NCBI GenBank assembly: GCA_015062545.1
Contig: SUUL01000003.1
Location: forward strand, 1-64,000
Direction of reading: 5' to 3'
DNA from: Alphaproteobacteria bacterium
GTDB lineage: Bacteria; Pseudomonadota; Alphaproteobacteria; Rs-D84
DNA: 64,000 nucleotides
In this document: positions 29,195-38,398 of the stretch, piece by piece
Layout of the letters: each line of letters opens with the position of its first letter
How positions within the stretch are numbered: the stretch's first letter is position 1
The notes under the pieces: model-generated
What the model saw: only the letters and a program-made list of their open reading frames with translations
Databases searched by the model: none
What the model was told of the DNA's origin: nothing
Made by a program: the position numbers and the translations under genes

Positions 29195-30593
29195 CCTCCA
29201 AGACTGTATCGTCCATCAAAATATCAGACGGGGTTACCAAATTACGTTCTTGTAATTTCGACATCCCAATAACCATTTCCATTGCGCGCTGTAATTGATA
29301 ATCACGCGCATCCTTTTCTTCGTCCGTCAATTCTTCAAACGGTGTTTCTTCTTCGTCATCATCTTTTTCAGATTTTTTCTTATCCTTTTTCTTAGACTTA
29401 TCGTTTTTCAAAGAATTCTTAAACGATGCTTCGGAATACATACTTTCTTTCTTTTCCAAAACTTCTATTTTACTTTGCAGAACTTCTATGTCTGGTGTAA
29501 TACCTTCGTTCTGAATAGAATGACCAGATGGCGTATAATAACGCGCAATCGTTATATGTATCGCTGTTCCATCCCCCAACGGTTTTTGCTGTTGCACACT
29601 GCCCTTACCAAAAGATTGCGATCCCATAACCAAGCCACGTCCATTATCCTGTAATGCCCCTGCAACAATTTCGGATGCCGATGCCGATCCATGATTAATT
29701 AAAACGACCACAGGCTTTCCATTTGTTAAATCCCCAGGTTTTGCGTACACACGTTCAATATCCGTATCCGATTTGCCGCGCGTTGAAACAATTTCACCAT
29801 CTTCCAAGAACGCATCAGACACTTCAATCGCCGCTGTTAAATATCCACCCGGATTATTACGCACATCAACAACATATCCGACAACGTCTTTCTTTTCCAA
29901 CTTTTCCAACGCTTCCTTCAGATCACGCGCGGTTGTCACACCAAAATCAGAAATTCTGACATATCCAATTTTTGGTGTATCCTTATCTTCTTTATCCGCA
30001 TCAGCCAATACTTTGTCATCAAATTTGATTGATTTAACCTTGATAATATCACGTTTCAAGGTCATCTCACGCGATTCCCCATCATCAGACACAACTGTTA
30101 ATTTTACTTTTGTTCCTGGTCTTCCCTTCATTTTTTTGACCGCCTGATTCAAGGTCAAATCAAAGACCTGTTCACCATCAATATGCGTAATGTAATCACC
30201 GGCCTTGATTCCTGCCTTGTCCGCGGGCGTATCATCTATTGGCGAAATAACACGTACTGCGCCACGGTCACTGGTAATTTGAATACCCAACCCACCAAAT
30301 TCACCATGTGATTTATCATTAAATTCTTTGAAATCATCTGCGGACAAATATGAAGAATGAGGGTCCAGTTCTGCCAACATGCCATTCATTGCCGCTTCCA
30401 GCATCTTTTTTTCATCAGCTTCTTCGACAAAGTTTTCACGTGCAACCTCGAACACCAATGCCAGCTTTTTCAGTTCATTATAAATCTGTTCATCTGTCAG
30501 ATGTTCAATCGGTTCTTCTTTTTTCTTATTTTTTGGTGCGGCATCTACAACCATCGGCATAATCAAAGCCATTAAAATCAAGAACTTTTTCAT
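29190..30593 (-). CDS. ctpA: S41-family C-terminal processing peptidase (CtpA/Prc) with PDZ domain
   Basis: Start MKKFLILMALIMPMVVDAAP; YVVDVRNNPGG and NHGSASASEIVAGALQDN GRGLVMGSQSFGKGSVQ motifs. Confidence 0.94.
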   Translation of the reverse strand: MKKFLILMALIMPMVVDAAPKNKKKEEPIEHLTDEQIYNELKKLALVFEVARENFVEEADEKKMLEAAMNGMLAELDPHSSYLSADDFKEFNDKSHGEFGGLGIQITSDRGAVRVISPIDDTPADKAGIKAGDYITHIDGEQVFDLTLNQAVKKMKGRPGTKVKLTVVSDDGESREMTLKRDIIKVKSIKFDDKVLADADKEDKDTPKIGYVRISDFGVTTARDLKEALEKLEKKDVVGYVVDVRNNPGGYLTAAIEVSDAFLEDGEIVSTRGKSDTDIERVYAKPGDLTNGKPVVVLINHGSASASEIVAGALQDNGRGLVMGSQSFGKGSVQQQKPLGDGTAIHITIARYYTPSGHSIQNEGITPDIEVLQSKIEVLEKKESMYSEASFKNSLKNDKSKKKDKKKSEKDDDEEETPFEELTDEEKDARDYQLQRAMEMVIGMSKLQERNLVTPSDILMDDTVLEE

Positions 30594-30675
30594 TACAAAC
30601 CACCCTTTTGAATTTACGACATTCAGCATAAAACAAATCACCCGCGCATTCAACAACAAACTTTTACATAAAATA

Positions 30676-30703
30676 TTGACAAATTGCATTTATCGTCTAT
30701 AAT
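30676..30703 (+). promoter_or_regulatory. Sigma70-like promoter of the Fic-like gene
   Basis: TTGACA-N16-TATAAT directly upstream of ATG 30712. Confidence 0.7.
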
Positions 30704-30711
30704 TTAATATC

Positions 30712-31434
30712 ATGAATAAAACGAACCGCCTTCTTGAAAACATTGAAATGCGCAAGCCATTTGCGCAAACGATTTTATATTCTATTGGGGCTGAAAGACA
30801 AACATTTATCAACTTTCTGAAACATGAATCAGGAATAGAGGCAGAAAACCTAATCCCAGAAAAATTATCCCGCACAGAAAAGAAAGCCTTTATTGATTAT
30901 ACCAGCATTGAAAACACCACACGTGCATGGGAATATATTTTGAACGCCCCAGCGGCAACGATTATTGACACATACCAAATTCGCGACATGCATAAAATGT
31001 TATGCAACAACACAGATAACACCCAAGGCGGGATATATCGTCTGTCTGGTTCGTATGCATTACGTCGTCCGTCACCAAACTATGCGAAGATTTTGTATCG
31101 TATGAACGACATAGAATACAAATTATCCGCATCATATCCTGCAACAATTCCTGTATTAATTCGCGCGATTGAAATACACAGCGACCTGATAGAAACCCAG
31201 CCGTTTAATGATTTTAACAAGCGCACTGCCAGATTAATTATGAATTGGTTTCTGATACAAAATGGATATACACCAATCATATTTGATGTTCCTGCAGACA
31301 AACAGAATTATATGAACGCCCTGCGCGCCAAAGCGAACGGTGACACAGACGCATATTATGAATATATGTTATCATGCATGCAACGCACCCAAGACGGCAT
31401 CATCAGTTTCCTAAGCAAACCAAAAACATTGTAA
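30712..31434 (+). CDS. Fic/DOC-fold protein with degenerate active-site motif
   Basis: IYRLSGSYALRRPSPNYAKI, TSIENT, and ETQPFNDFNKRTARLIMNW at the Fic motif position. Confidence 0.8.
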   Translation: MNKTNRLLENIEMRKPFAQTILYSIGAERQTFINFLKHESGIEAENLIPEKLSRTEKKAFIDYTSIENTTRAWEYILNAPAATIIDTYQIRDMHKMLCNNTDNTQGGIYRLSGSYALRRPSPNYAKILYRMNDIEYKLSASYPATIPVLIRAIEIHSDLIETQPFNDFNKRTARLIMNWFLIQNGYTPIIFDVPADKQNYMNALRAKANGDTDAYYEYMLSCMQRTQDGIISFLSKPKTL

Positions 31435-31456
31435 AAAGATGCCTAATGGCGTTTTT

Positions 31457-32530
31457 TTATTCTTCTTTGAACAAGCGCGCGGGGTCAACTGCACTATTTC
31501 CGCGCCGCACTTCCAGATACATTTCTGGTTTATCCGGATTCATTCGTCCGATTGGCTCGCCTGCCAAAACTTCTTGCTCTAACATAACATCAATATTTCC
31601 CAGATTTGTCATAACTGTATTATAACCATTTTTATGCGACATAATTACAACCTTGCCAAAGCCACGGAAACTATCGGCAAATTTTACAATTCCATCCGCC
31701 GGTGCCATAACCAAGGCATCACCGCGCGTACGCACACGCCACCCATCAGATTTTAATCCTAACGCGGTCTTTTCACCGAATCGCACAACCACACGCCCAC
31801 GCACCGGCAAGTTTAATTTTCTGCGTGAAAATCTGGAATCTTCTGACATCTGTGAACTGCCAACCCCCGCAGACAATTCCGATATAGACTTTGCCCGCGC
31901 AGACAAATCGCGCAATTTTTTCTGTAATGCCGAATGTTCATCTTTTAACTTGGCATTTTGGGCACTGCGTGTTTTCAGCAGTTTATCTAATTCTTTTTTT
32001 TCATTGGTGTATTTTTTTGCAGTTCTGTCCAATTTTTCTTTTTCAACAGCACGTGCATTGCGAATTTTTTCTAATTCTTTTACCTGTTGGGCGGCACGAT
32101 TAATTTCTTCATCTAACAACTGTGCCGTTCCCGACATCACCGCAGACGTTAAAACATATTCGCGCATATTTTCTGAATCAAAGTTGGGGTGCGATGCAAC
32201 AAACAGAATACTGGATGCGGCATCAGAAATCCGACCACGATTTTTTTCCATCTCGGCTGATATTTTATCACGTTGTGCATCTAATTCGGCAATTTTTTTT
32301 GCCATTGCAGACCGTTGTTCTTCCAAAGAACTAACCTTGTCTGCGGCCTTGACCAAATCTTTTTTTGTTTTTGATATTTCGCGTTCAGATGTTTGAACTT
32401 TTTCTGCTAACTGCTTGTTTTGTTGTTCTGTCTGTTTAATTTCCGCCCTGATTTTTGACAACTCGCTGGCCCCAAAAGTGGGGCCAACAGATATAAATAA
32501 CAAAGAAAGAATGGCAACAAATTTCTTCAT
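31457..32530 (-). CDS. Murein hydrolase activator EnvC-like (coiled coil plus LytM/M23)
   Basis: Signal peptide, long coiled coil, C-terminal M23-like APADGIVKFADSFRGFGKVVIMSHKNGYNTVMTNL. Confidence 0.88.
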   Translation of the reverse strand: MKKFVAILSLLFISVGPTFGASELSKIRAEIKQTEQQNKQLAEKVQTSEREISKTKKDLVKAADKVSSLEEQRSAMAKKIAELDAQRDKISAEMEKNRGRISDAASSILFVASHPNFDSENMREYVLTSAVMSGTAQLLDEEINRAAQQVKELEKIRNARAVEKEKLDRTAKKYTNEKKELDKLLKTRSAQNAKLKDEHSALQKKLRDLSARAKSISELSAGVGSSQMSEDSRFSRRKLNLPVRGRVVVRFGEKTALGLKSDGWRVRTRGDALVMAPADGIVKFADSFRGFGKVVIMSHKNGYNTVMTNLGNIDVMLEQEVLAGEPIGRMNPDKPEMYLEVRRGNSAVDPARLFKEE

Positions 32531-33738
32531 TATTTTTTTATCACTTTCAAGAAAGTCTTTTTACCTTTTTGTACCATGTATTCATCAGACATAACGACCA
32601 CATGTTTTGGGTCAACAATCTTTTCACCATTTATTTGAATACCACCCTGTTCCACCATACGTCTGGCTTCGGACTTGGACGGGAACAACCCTGTTGCACA
32701 CAAGAAATCCAGAATCGGCATATCCGCAGACATTTCAATTTCTGTGCTTGGTACATTTGCCATATTTGCACCACCACCAAACAGTGCTACAGATGCCTGT
32801 TCGGCCGCAACGGCTGCATCATGTCCATGCGCAATTTCCGTGGCAGCAAATGCCAAGACCTTTTTTGCTTGATTTAATTCTGCCCCCTGCATTTGTGACA
32901 GGCGCGCAATTTCATCCAATGGAATTTCTGTAAATATCTTCAAAAACTTTTCCACCAAGTCATCTGGTGTATTGCGGAAATACTGATAGTATTCGTACGG
33001 CGATGTTTTATCTTCGTTAACCCATACCGCATTACCGGCAGATTTTCCAATTTTTTCGCCTTTGGAATCTGTAATCAAAGATGTAGATAACACAAAAACT
33101 TCTTTTCCTAATTTTTTACGCACCAGTTCAATTCCCATCACAGAATTTCCCCATTGGTCTGCGCCACAAAATTGCAAGATACAATTATGCTTCTGGTACA
33201 GTTCCAAGAAATCCACGGCCTGGAATGTCATATAATTGAATTCCAAGAACGTCATCCCATTATCCAAACGGCGTTTAACTGATTCCATTGACAGCATACG
33301 CGACACTGTAAAATCTGCACCAAATTTTGCCAAGAAATCCAAATGCCCATACCCTTTCATCCAATCATAGTTATCCACCATAATTGCCTGATCATCATTA
33401 AAATCAATAAATTTTGCAATCGACTTGCGTAATCCTGCGCAGTTTTCTGCAATTTTTTCATCCGTCAGCATTGGGCGACCTTTGTCACGTCCAGACGGGT
33501 CACCAATACGCACCGTTGCGCCACCAACCAGAGTAATTGGGCGATGTCCGTATTTCTGGAACCAACGCATTAACATCAACGAAGCAACATGCCCCACATG
33601 CAAAGAATCACCTGTTGGATCCGTACCCCAATATGCAGTAATTGTCCCCGAATTCAACGCATCATTCAGCGCATCCATATCAGACACTTGATTAATAAAA
33701 CCACGTGCTTCTAATTCCTTTAACAATTCATTTTGCAT
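32530..33738 (-). CDS. tyrS: Tyrosyl-tRNA synthetase
   Basis: YWGTDPTGDSLHVGHV, KIGKSAGN (KMSKS-like), C-terminal S4 domain. Confidence 0.97.
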   Translation of the reverse strand: MQNELLKELEARGFINQVSDMDALNDALNSGTITAYWGTDPTGDSLHVGHVASLMLMRWFQKYGHRPITLVGGATVRIGDPSGRDKGRPMLTDEKIAENCAGLRKSIAKFIDFNDDQAIMVDNYDWMKGYGHLDFLAKFGADFTVSRMLSMESVKRRLDNGMTFLEFNYMTFQAVDFLELYQKHNCILQFCGADQWGNSVMGIELVRKKLGKEVFVLSTSLITDSKGEKIGKSAGNAVWVNEDKTSPYEYYQYFRNTPDDLVEKFLKIFTEIPLDEIARLSQMQGAELNQAKKVLAFAATEIAHGHDAAVAAEQASVALFGGGANMANVPSTEIEMSADMPILDFLCATGLFPSKSEARRMVEQGGIQINGEKIVDPKHVVVMSDEYMVQKGKKTFLKVIKK

Positions 33739-33758
33739 ATTTAATACCTTTGGTTACT

Positions 33759-34166
33759 TTACCGTACTTTTTCTTGTTGTTTATGGATTAACCTACGCAG
33801 ATTTTCTGTGGCAGACAACGCCGGCTTAATCCCACGCGACCACAAAGACCGCGCAACATCCATTTTCAGATTTATTCTATCATAAAACTTTACATCATCA
33901 TAGAAAGTTTCTAAATTTTTTGAAACATACATTTCATCCAATTCTACAAAGAAATACCTGCCCATTGCATAGCTGATTGCAATTCGTTTACCACTGTTAT
34001 TACAATAACGCTTGATAAGATCCCCTGGGCGAAAGAATCCACTTTTGTTACAGATAGTCATATAGGTATTTTTTCCCGCCGACTGATTAATCCCCCCCAG
34101 GCTAATCCACTGCGTAAATTCATCATTTTCTGTTAATTCAATATTCAAGACTTTATACTTTTCCAT
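33759..34166 (-). CDS. Hypothetical protein, paralogous to the 63708-64000 gene
   Basis: 135 aa; C-terminal FYDDVKFYDRINLKMDVARSLWSRGIKPALSATENLRRLIHKQQ matches the FYNDLSFADSVRLNHDIARVLLQRKIKPSIFKTNNLRMFLQHKN paralogue. Confidence 0.65.
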   Translation of the reverse strand: MEKYKVLNIELTENDEFTQWISLGGINQSAGKNTYMTICNKSGFFRPGDLIKRYCNNSGKRIAISYAMGRYFFVELDEMYVSKNLETFYDDVKFYDRINLKMDVARSLWSRGIKPALSATENLRRLIHKQQEKVR

Positions 34167-34290
34167 TTACCATCACCATATATTGGAATCAATCTTAACA
34201 TGCATTTTTTCAAATCGCAACACAGCCGACCAACAAAAAATTCCGCAAGGTCACACCCGCGGAATTAAATCTTGTAATAAGTTGACAAAT

Positions 34291-34449
34291 TTATTTGCCT
34301 ACTTGCACACCAAATTTTGCCAACCATTCTGCAACTTTCACCGTTGGTCTGTTGGCCATTTCTGCCGCAGCTTTATTAAAAGCCGCCGCCTGACCCGCTT
34401 GATTCAAGCCCGCGGCCGCTGCATCAAATTTTCTTACCACATCAGTCAT
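34291..34449 (-). CDS. 52-aa small protein (MTDVVRKFDAAAAGLNQAGQAAAFNKAAAEMANRPTVKVAEWLAKFGVQVGK)
   Basis: Complete ORF with amphipathic Ala-rich composition between two genes; missing from the track because it is short. Confidence 0.55.
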   Translation of the reverse strand: MTDVVRKFDAAAAGLNQAGQAAAFNKAAAEMANRPTVKVAEWLAKFGVQVGK

Positions 34450-34538
34450 TTCAAATGCCTCTTTCAAAAAACATCTCTCTGACGACAGTCAATATATACC
34501 ACAAAAAACTTTTTGTCAAGTGTTCTTGTTAATAAAAT

Positions 34539-36113
34539 TTACTGTTCGCATCCATATTCACCACATGAACCGGCAGAAACCTCTTCTATTGCGATTGCCA
34601 TTGGGGCTGGCTTTGGTTCTTCGGTATAGTGAATTTCTTTGACGACACGCACCCTGCGATTTTCTGCATTTGGTGTATTATCTGGTGTTGGCACGGCCAA
34701 ATCCTGTTCCCCCGCAGATACCGCAACAATTTGGCTGGCAGGGATTCCATATTGAATCAGCATTTTCTGAACAGCATCCGCACGTCTGCCACCCAAGGCA
34801 TAATTATAATTCACACTGCCCGTTGTATCTGTATGTCCAACAACAGAAACCTTGATATTTTTATTTTCCTGTGTTGCAGCTGCCAGCTGTTCAATTAATT
34901 CTTTGTATTCTGGCTTAATTGTCGCCTTGTTGAAATCAAATCTGATTTCAAAAACTTCTTCCATAACATGCTGGGTTGGTTCCAGTGGAATTTGCTGAAC
35001 CTTAATCATTGTCTTTTCACCCGCAGCAGCCTGAATCTGATCCAAACGTGCATTAATTGCGGCCAATTCTTCACGCATGGCCATCATCATATTGATAAAT
35101 TCTTCACGTGTGACCAACTCTTCAGAAATCATTGGTATTTCCACAGGTTCACATTCTGGGCATTCCTGACACTGCTGACATTCCTGACATGCCGGACATT
35201 CTGGATCCTGGGATTGTTCACATTTTTCACATGCAGGACATGGCTGCGCAGAAACTTCTGCCAGTAAATTATTATTGCTGTTTTTCGTTGCATTTTTGGT
35301 GATTGTCTTATCGCCACCGTAGATATTTTGGTTAAATACAACAGGTTGTACAGGCTGAACCGGAACAGGATTAATCAAATGTTCTGGCATTGTTACATTT
35401 GTAACCACAATAACCCCTTCGCGTGGACTGCCCCCTGTTTTCATTGCGGACATATCACGTGTTTCTGGATAAAATTCTGCAACCGTCTGTTTGGTTGTTG
35501 TTTCAACTTGCATTGTTCCAACATCTTGCGTATCGACAGATACTGTTTTCACAATTCTGCCCCCCTTGCAATCACGTAATGCCGTCAGCGTTTTATTAAA
35601 TCTGTCACGACATTGTTGCGCGGTTGCATATTGTTCACTGGCCAATGCGGACAACCAACAATCAAATTTCGCCTGTGCTTCGGCCGCCAATTCAGGATTT
35701 GTATACGATGCATCATTTTTCAACAAATCCATCAAGTCATTATATGCAGCATTCAATTCAAACGTATCGGCTTCATTTTCCAGCACCCAATTATCCAAAC
35801 TCTCTGGGAATGGCACTTCGCCACTGAATGCCGCAACCGCCTTATTTGCGAACAATTCCCCCATATCGGCATAACCACTGGTACGTGCATTATATATTGC
35901 ATAAGAACGATAATTCATTGCCAACTGATTCAAGAAAGAATCCTGATGCGGTGCCGCATAAACATCCAACCCTTCGACATAGTCAACCGTTGGTGTTGCG
36001 ACCGGCCCAACTGCTTGATTAACAGGTGCGCCCCCATTATTCGCGCACGCAGCCACCGCTGTCAACATCAACATACGACCAACAATCCATGCAATCCCAG
36101 AATTATTCTTCAT
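34539..36113 (-). CDS. OmpA-family protein with CxxC-rich linker
   Basis: Start MKNNSGIAW; C-terminal OmpA domain (EIRFDFNKATIKPEYKELIEQLA...VVGHTDTTGSVNYNYALGGRRADAV). Confidence 0.88.
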   Translation of the reverse strand: MKNNSGIAWIVGRMLMLTAVAACANNGGAPVNQAVGPVATPTVDYVEGLDVYAAPHQDSFLNQLAMNYRSYAIYNARTSGYADMGELFANKAVAAFSGEVPFPESLDNWVLENEADTFELNAAYNDLMDLLKNDASYTNPELAAEAQAKFDCWLSALASEQYATAQQCRDRFNKTLTALRDCKGGRIVKTVSVDTQDVGTMQVETTTKQTVAEFYPETRDMSAMKTGGSPREGVIVVTNVTMPEHLINPVPVQPVQPVVFNQNIYGGDKTITKNATKNSNNNLLAEVSAQPCPACEKCEQSQDPECPACQECQQCQECPECEPVEIPMISEELVTREEFINMMMAMREELAAINARLDQIQAAAGEKTMIKVQQIPLEPTQHVMEEVFEIRFDFNKATIKPEYKELIEQLAAATQENKNIKVSVVGHTDTTGSVNYNYALGGRRADAVQKMLIQYGIPASQIVAVSAGEQDLAVPTPDNTPNAENRRVRVVKEIHYTEEPKPAPMAIAIEEVSAGSCGEYGCEQ

Positions 36114-36222
36114 ATTAAATCCTTCCTTGTATATCAAGTGTATTATACGATTTTTCAGAGAACTAGTAAAGCAGAAAAAAACTACAAAAAACAGATATTC
36201 GCCATATACCAACAATTACAAA

Positions 36223-37047
36223 TTACATTCCGCCCAAAAACTGGGTTGCAATTCCACCCAAAGATTGCAACATGCCACCTGCACCACTGCCGCTTGAGTT
36301 GGCAACACTGCCCACAACATCCATAATCGACCCAGTATTTGTCTTTTGCCCCATATTTCCAATCGCACTGATAACAAAATTCCCCATCAAAGCCCTTTTC
36401 TTGGCACTTAAACGCACAGGCGAACAATTTTCAATTTTACTCATCAATTTACTGGCCAACTTTGCTTCGCTTTCTGTATAGTCCTGTTCTGAAAAATCAA
36501 TCAAGTTAAAGATTTCGTACATATTAGTAATGTAAACCTTGTTTTTTTCACTACACTGATCAATTCCACCATCAGAACAATAATATGTTTTTGCAGCTTT
36601 TGGATACCCCTTCCATATCATATTATCATTTTCCGTCCCGGTGAATGAATCAAAACACATCAAACTACTGTCTAAATCATCACCAAAAGAACGAATTAAC
36701 GATTCATAACTGGACCCCGTACTGCCGCAATTTGACACCCCCAAAGAGTTAAATGCCTCTTGGGCACTCATCGAACCAGTTTTTGCCCATTCTTTAACCA
36801 AAGCATTAACATCTGCAATTTCTTGATTTGTTGGCACACATTCCGCGGTCAAGGCCTGTGTTTGTTGATTTATCTGCTGAACCCCCGACACCAAATTCAT
36901 CACCGTAGGCAACAAACTGGTTGCGGATTCAACGCCAGATTTCTGTTGTGTTGCAACAGGCGCAGCTTTTTTAATTGCAATCGCCCCCATGGCGACACTG
37001 TGCGCCATTACAAAAACACCTGCCAAGAACAGTATTTTTTTATTCAT
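36223..37047 (-). CDS. Secreted hypothetical protein
   Basis: Signal peptide MNKKILFLAGVFVMAHSVAMGA. Confidence 0.6.
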   Translation of the reverse strand: MNKKILFLAGVFVMAHSVAMGAIAIKKAAPVATQQKSGVESATSLLPTVMNLVSGVQQINQQTQALTAECVPTNQEIADVNALVKEWAKTGSMSAQEAFNSLGVSNCGSTGSSYESLIRSFGDDLDSSLMCFDSFTGTENDNMIWKGYPKAAKTYYCSDGGIDQCSEKNKVYITNMYEIFNLIDFSEQDYTESEAKLASKLMSKIENCSPVRLSAKKRALMGNFVISAIGNMGQKTNTGSIMDVVGSVANSSGSGAGGMLQSLGGIATQFLGGM

Positions 37048-37127
37048 CTCTCTTGCTGGACATTATAACACAAAAAAATTACCAGATAAATATAAAAATT
37101 GCATTTTTATTCTGGGCGCGCTAACAT

Positions 37128-37613
37128 GTGGGTGTGAAACCCGACAAACGTAATTTTATTATATTCACTAAACACAAGCGTCTTCAACGTTTGTGGCAGT
37201 TCTTTTTCACGGGTTGGGGATTGGTAATGATTGCCGCGTTGGTCGCAGGCGCACTGTTTACCAAGCAGTTGTTATGGACCCCAATATCCACAATTAATAT
37301 GACCGATATTGTCAGCAAGCAATTCAGAATGACTGGCGCATCTTTTGTTGGTACAGATAAAAACGGTGAACCATTCAAGATCCATGCAAAAACCGGATAC
37401 CAAGAATATGATAACCCTGACATTGTGTTTATGGATGGGGTATCTGGCCGAATCAGTCGTGTAAACAATGGCCAACGTGTTACCGATGACATCAAGGCAC
37501 GGCACGGTAAATATAATCGCATACGCCGAACAGTAACCTTGCTTGGTGATGTACACGTTGATTCCAGCAATGGCGACAAAATTAGAACAGACGAATTGGT
37601 GATAACATTATGA
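37128..37613 (+). CDS. lptC: LptC-like LPS export protein
   Basis: N-terminal TM, LptC-like beta domain, overlaps lptB start by 4 bp. Confidence 0.75.
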   Translation: MGVKPDKRNFIIFTKHKRLQRLWQFFFTGWGLVMIAALVAGALFTKQLLWTPISTINMTDIVSKQFRMTGASFVGTDKNGEPFKIHAKTGYQEYDNPDIVFMDGVSGRISRVNNGQRVTDDIKARHGKYNRIRRTVTLLGDVHVDSSNGDKIRTDELVITL

Positions 37614-38338
37614 AACAGTCAGTATTACGTGTTGAACACTTATCCAAAACATACGGCAAACGTATGGTTATCAAAGACATATCTTTAATCGCCCGCCAGG
37701 GTGAATCTGTTGGTCTGTTGGGACCAAATGGTGCAGGAAAAACCACTGCATTTTATTGCATAACAGGTCAGTTGGCGGCCACCGGCGGTCAAATTTTCCT
37801 GAATTCCCAGGATATTACACATTTGCCTTTCTACCAACGCGCACGTCTGCACATTGGGTATTTACCCCAAGAAAACAGCGTTTTTCGCGGACTGACCGTT
37901 GAACAGAACATTATGGCAATTCTCGAAGTTGTGGAACCCAGCAGAAAAAAGCGTCAAATGAAACTGGATTCTTTACTTGAAGAATTTTCCATATCATCCC
38001 TGCGGCGCAGCCCTGCAACTGCGCTGTCTGGGGGCGAACGCCGCCGCGTTGAAATTGCCCGCGCATTGGCCAATGACCCAAAGTTTATCTTGTTGGACGA
38101 ACCGTTTGCGGGTATTGACCCGATTGCGGTTAATGAAATTCGCAGTCTGGTATCGCAATTAAAGAATCGTGGCTTGGGCGTAATTATCACCGACCACAAC
38201 GTTCGTGAAACATTGGGCATTACCGATCGCAGCTATGTCTTACACGATGGCAAAATTTTGAAACATGGCACAACAGACGAAATCGTCCAAGACGAAATGG
38301 TAAAAAAAGTCTATCTGGGCGAAGATTTTGTTATGTAA
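37610..38338 (+). CDS. lptB: LPS export ABC transporter ATPase
   Basis: GLLGPNGAGKTTAFY Walker A, LSGGERRRVEIARAL signature, LLDEPFAGIDP Walker B. Confidence 0.96.
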   Translation: MKQSVLRVEHLSKTYGKRMVIKDISLIARQGESVGLLGPNGAGKTTAFYCITGQLAATGGQIFLNSQDITHLPFYQRARLHIGYLPQENSVFRGLTVEQNIMAILEVVEPSRKKRQMKLDSLLEEFSISSLRRSPATALSGGERRRVEIARALANDPKFILLDEPFAGIDPIAVNEIRSLVSQLKNRGLGVIITDHNVRETLGITDRSYVLHDGKILKHGTTDEIVQDEMVKKVYLGEDFVM

Positions 38339-38353
38339 TCCAAACATTAATAA

Positions 38354-38385
38354 AAATACGCGACCAATGTCGCGTATTTTTTATG
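38354..38385. terminator. Terminator
   Basis: aatacgcgaccaatgtcgcgtattttttat. Confidence 0.75.
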
Positions 38386-38398
38386 CATCCCAGAATAC

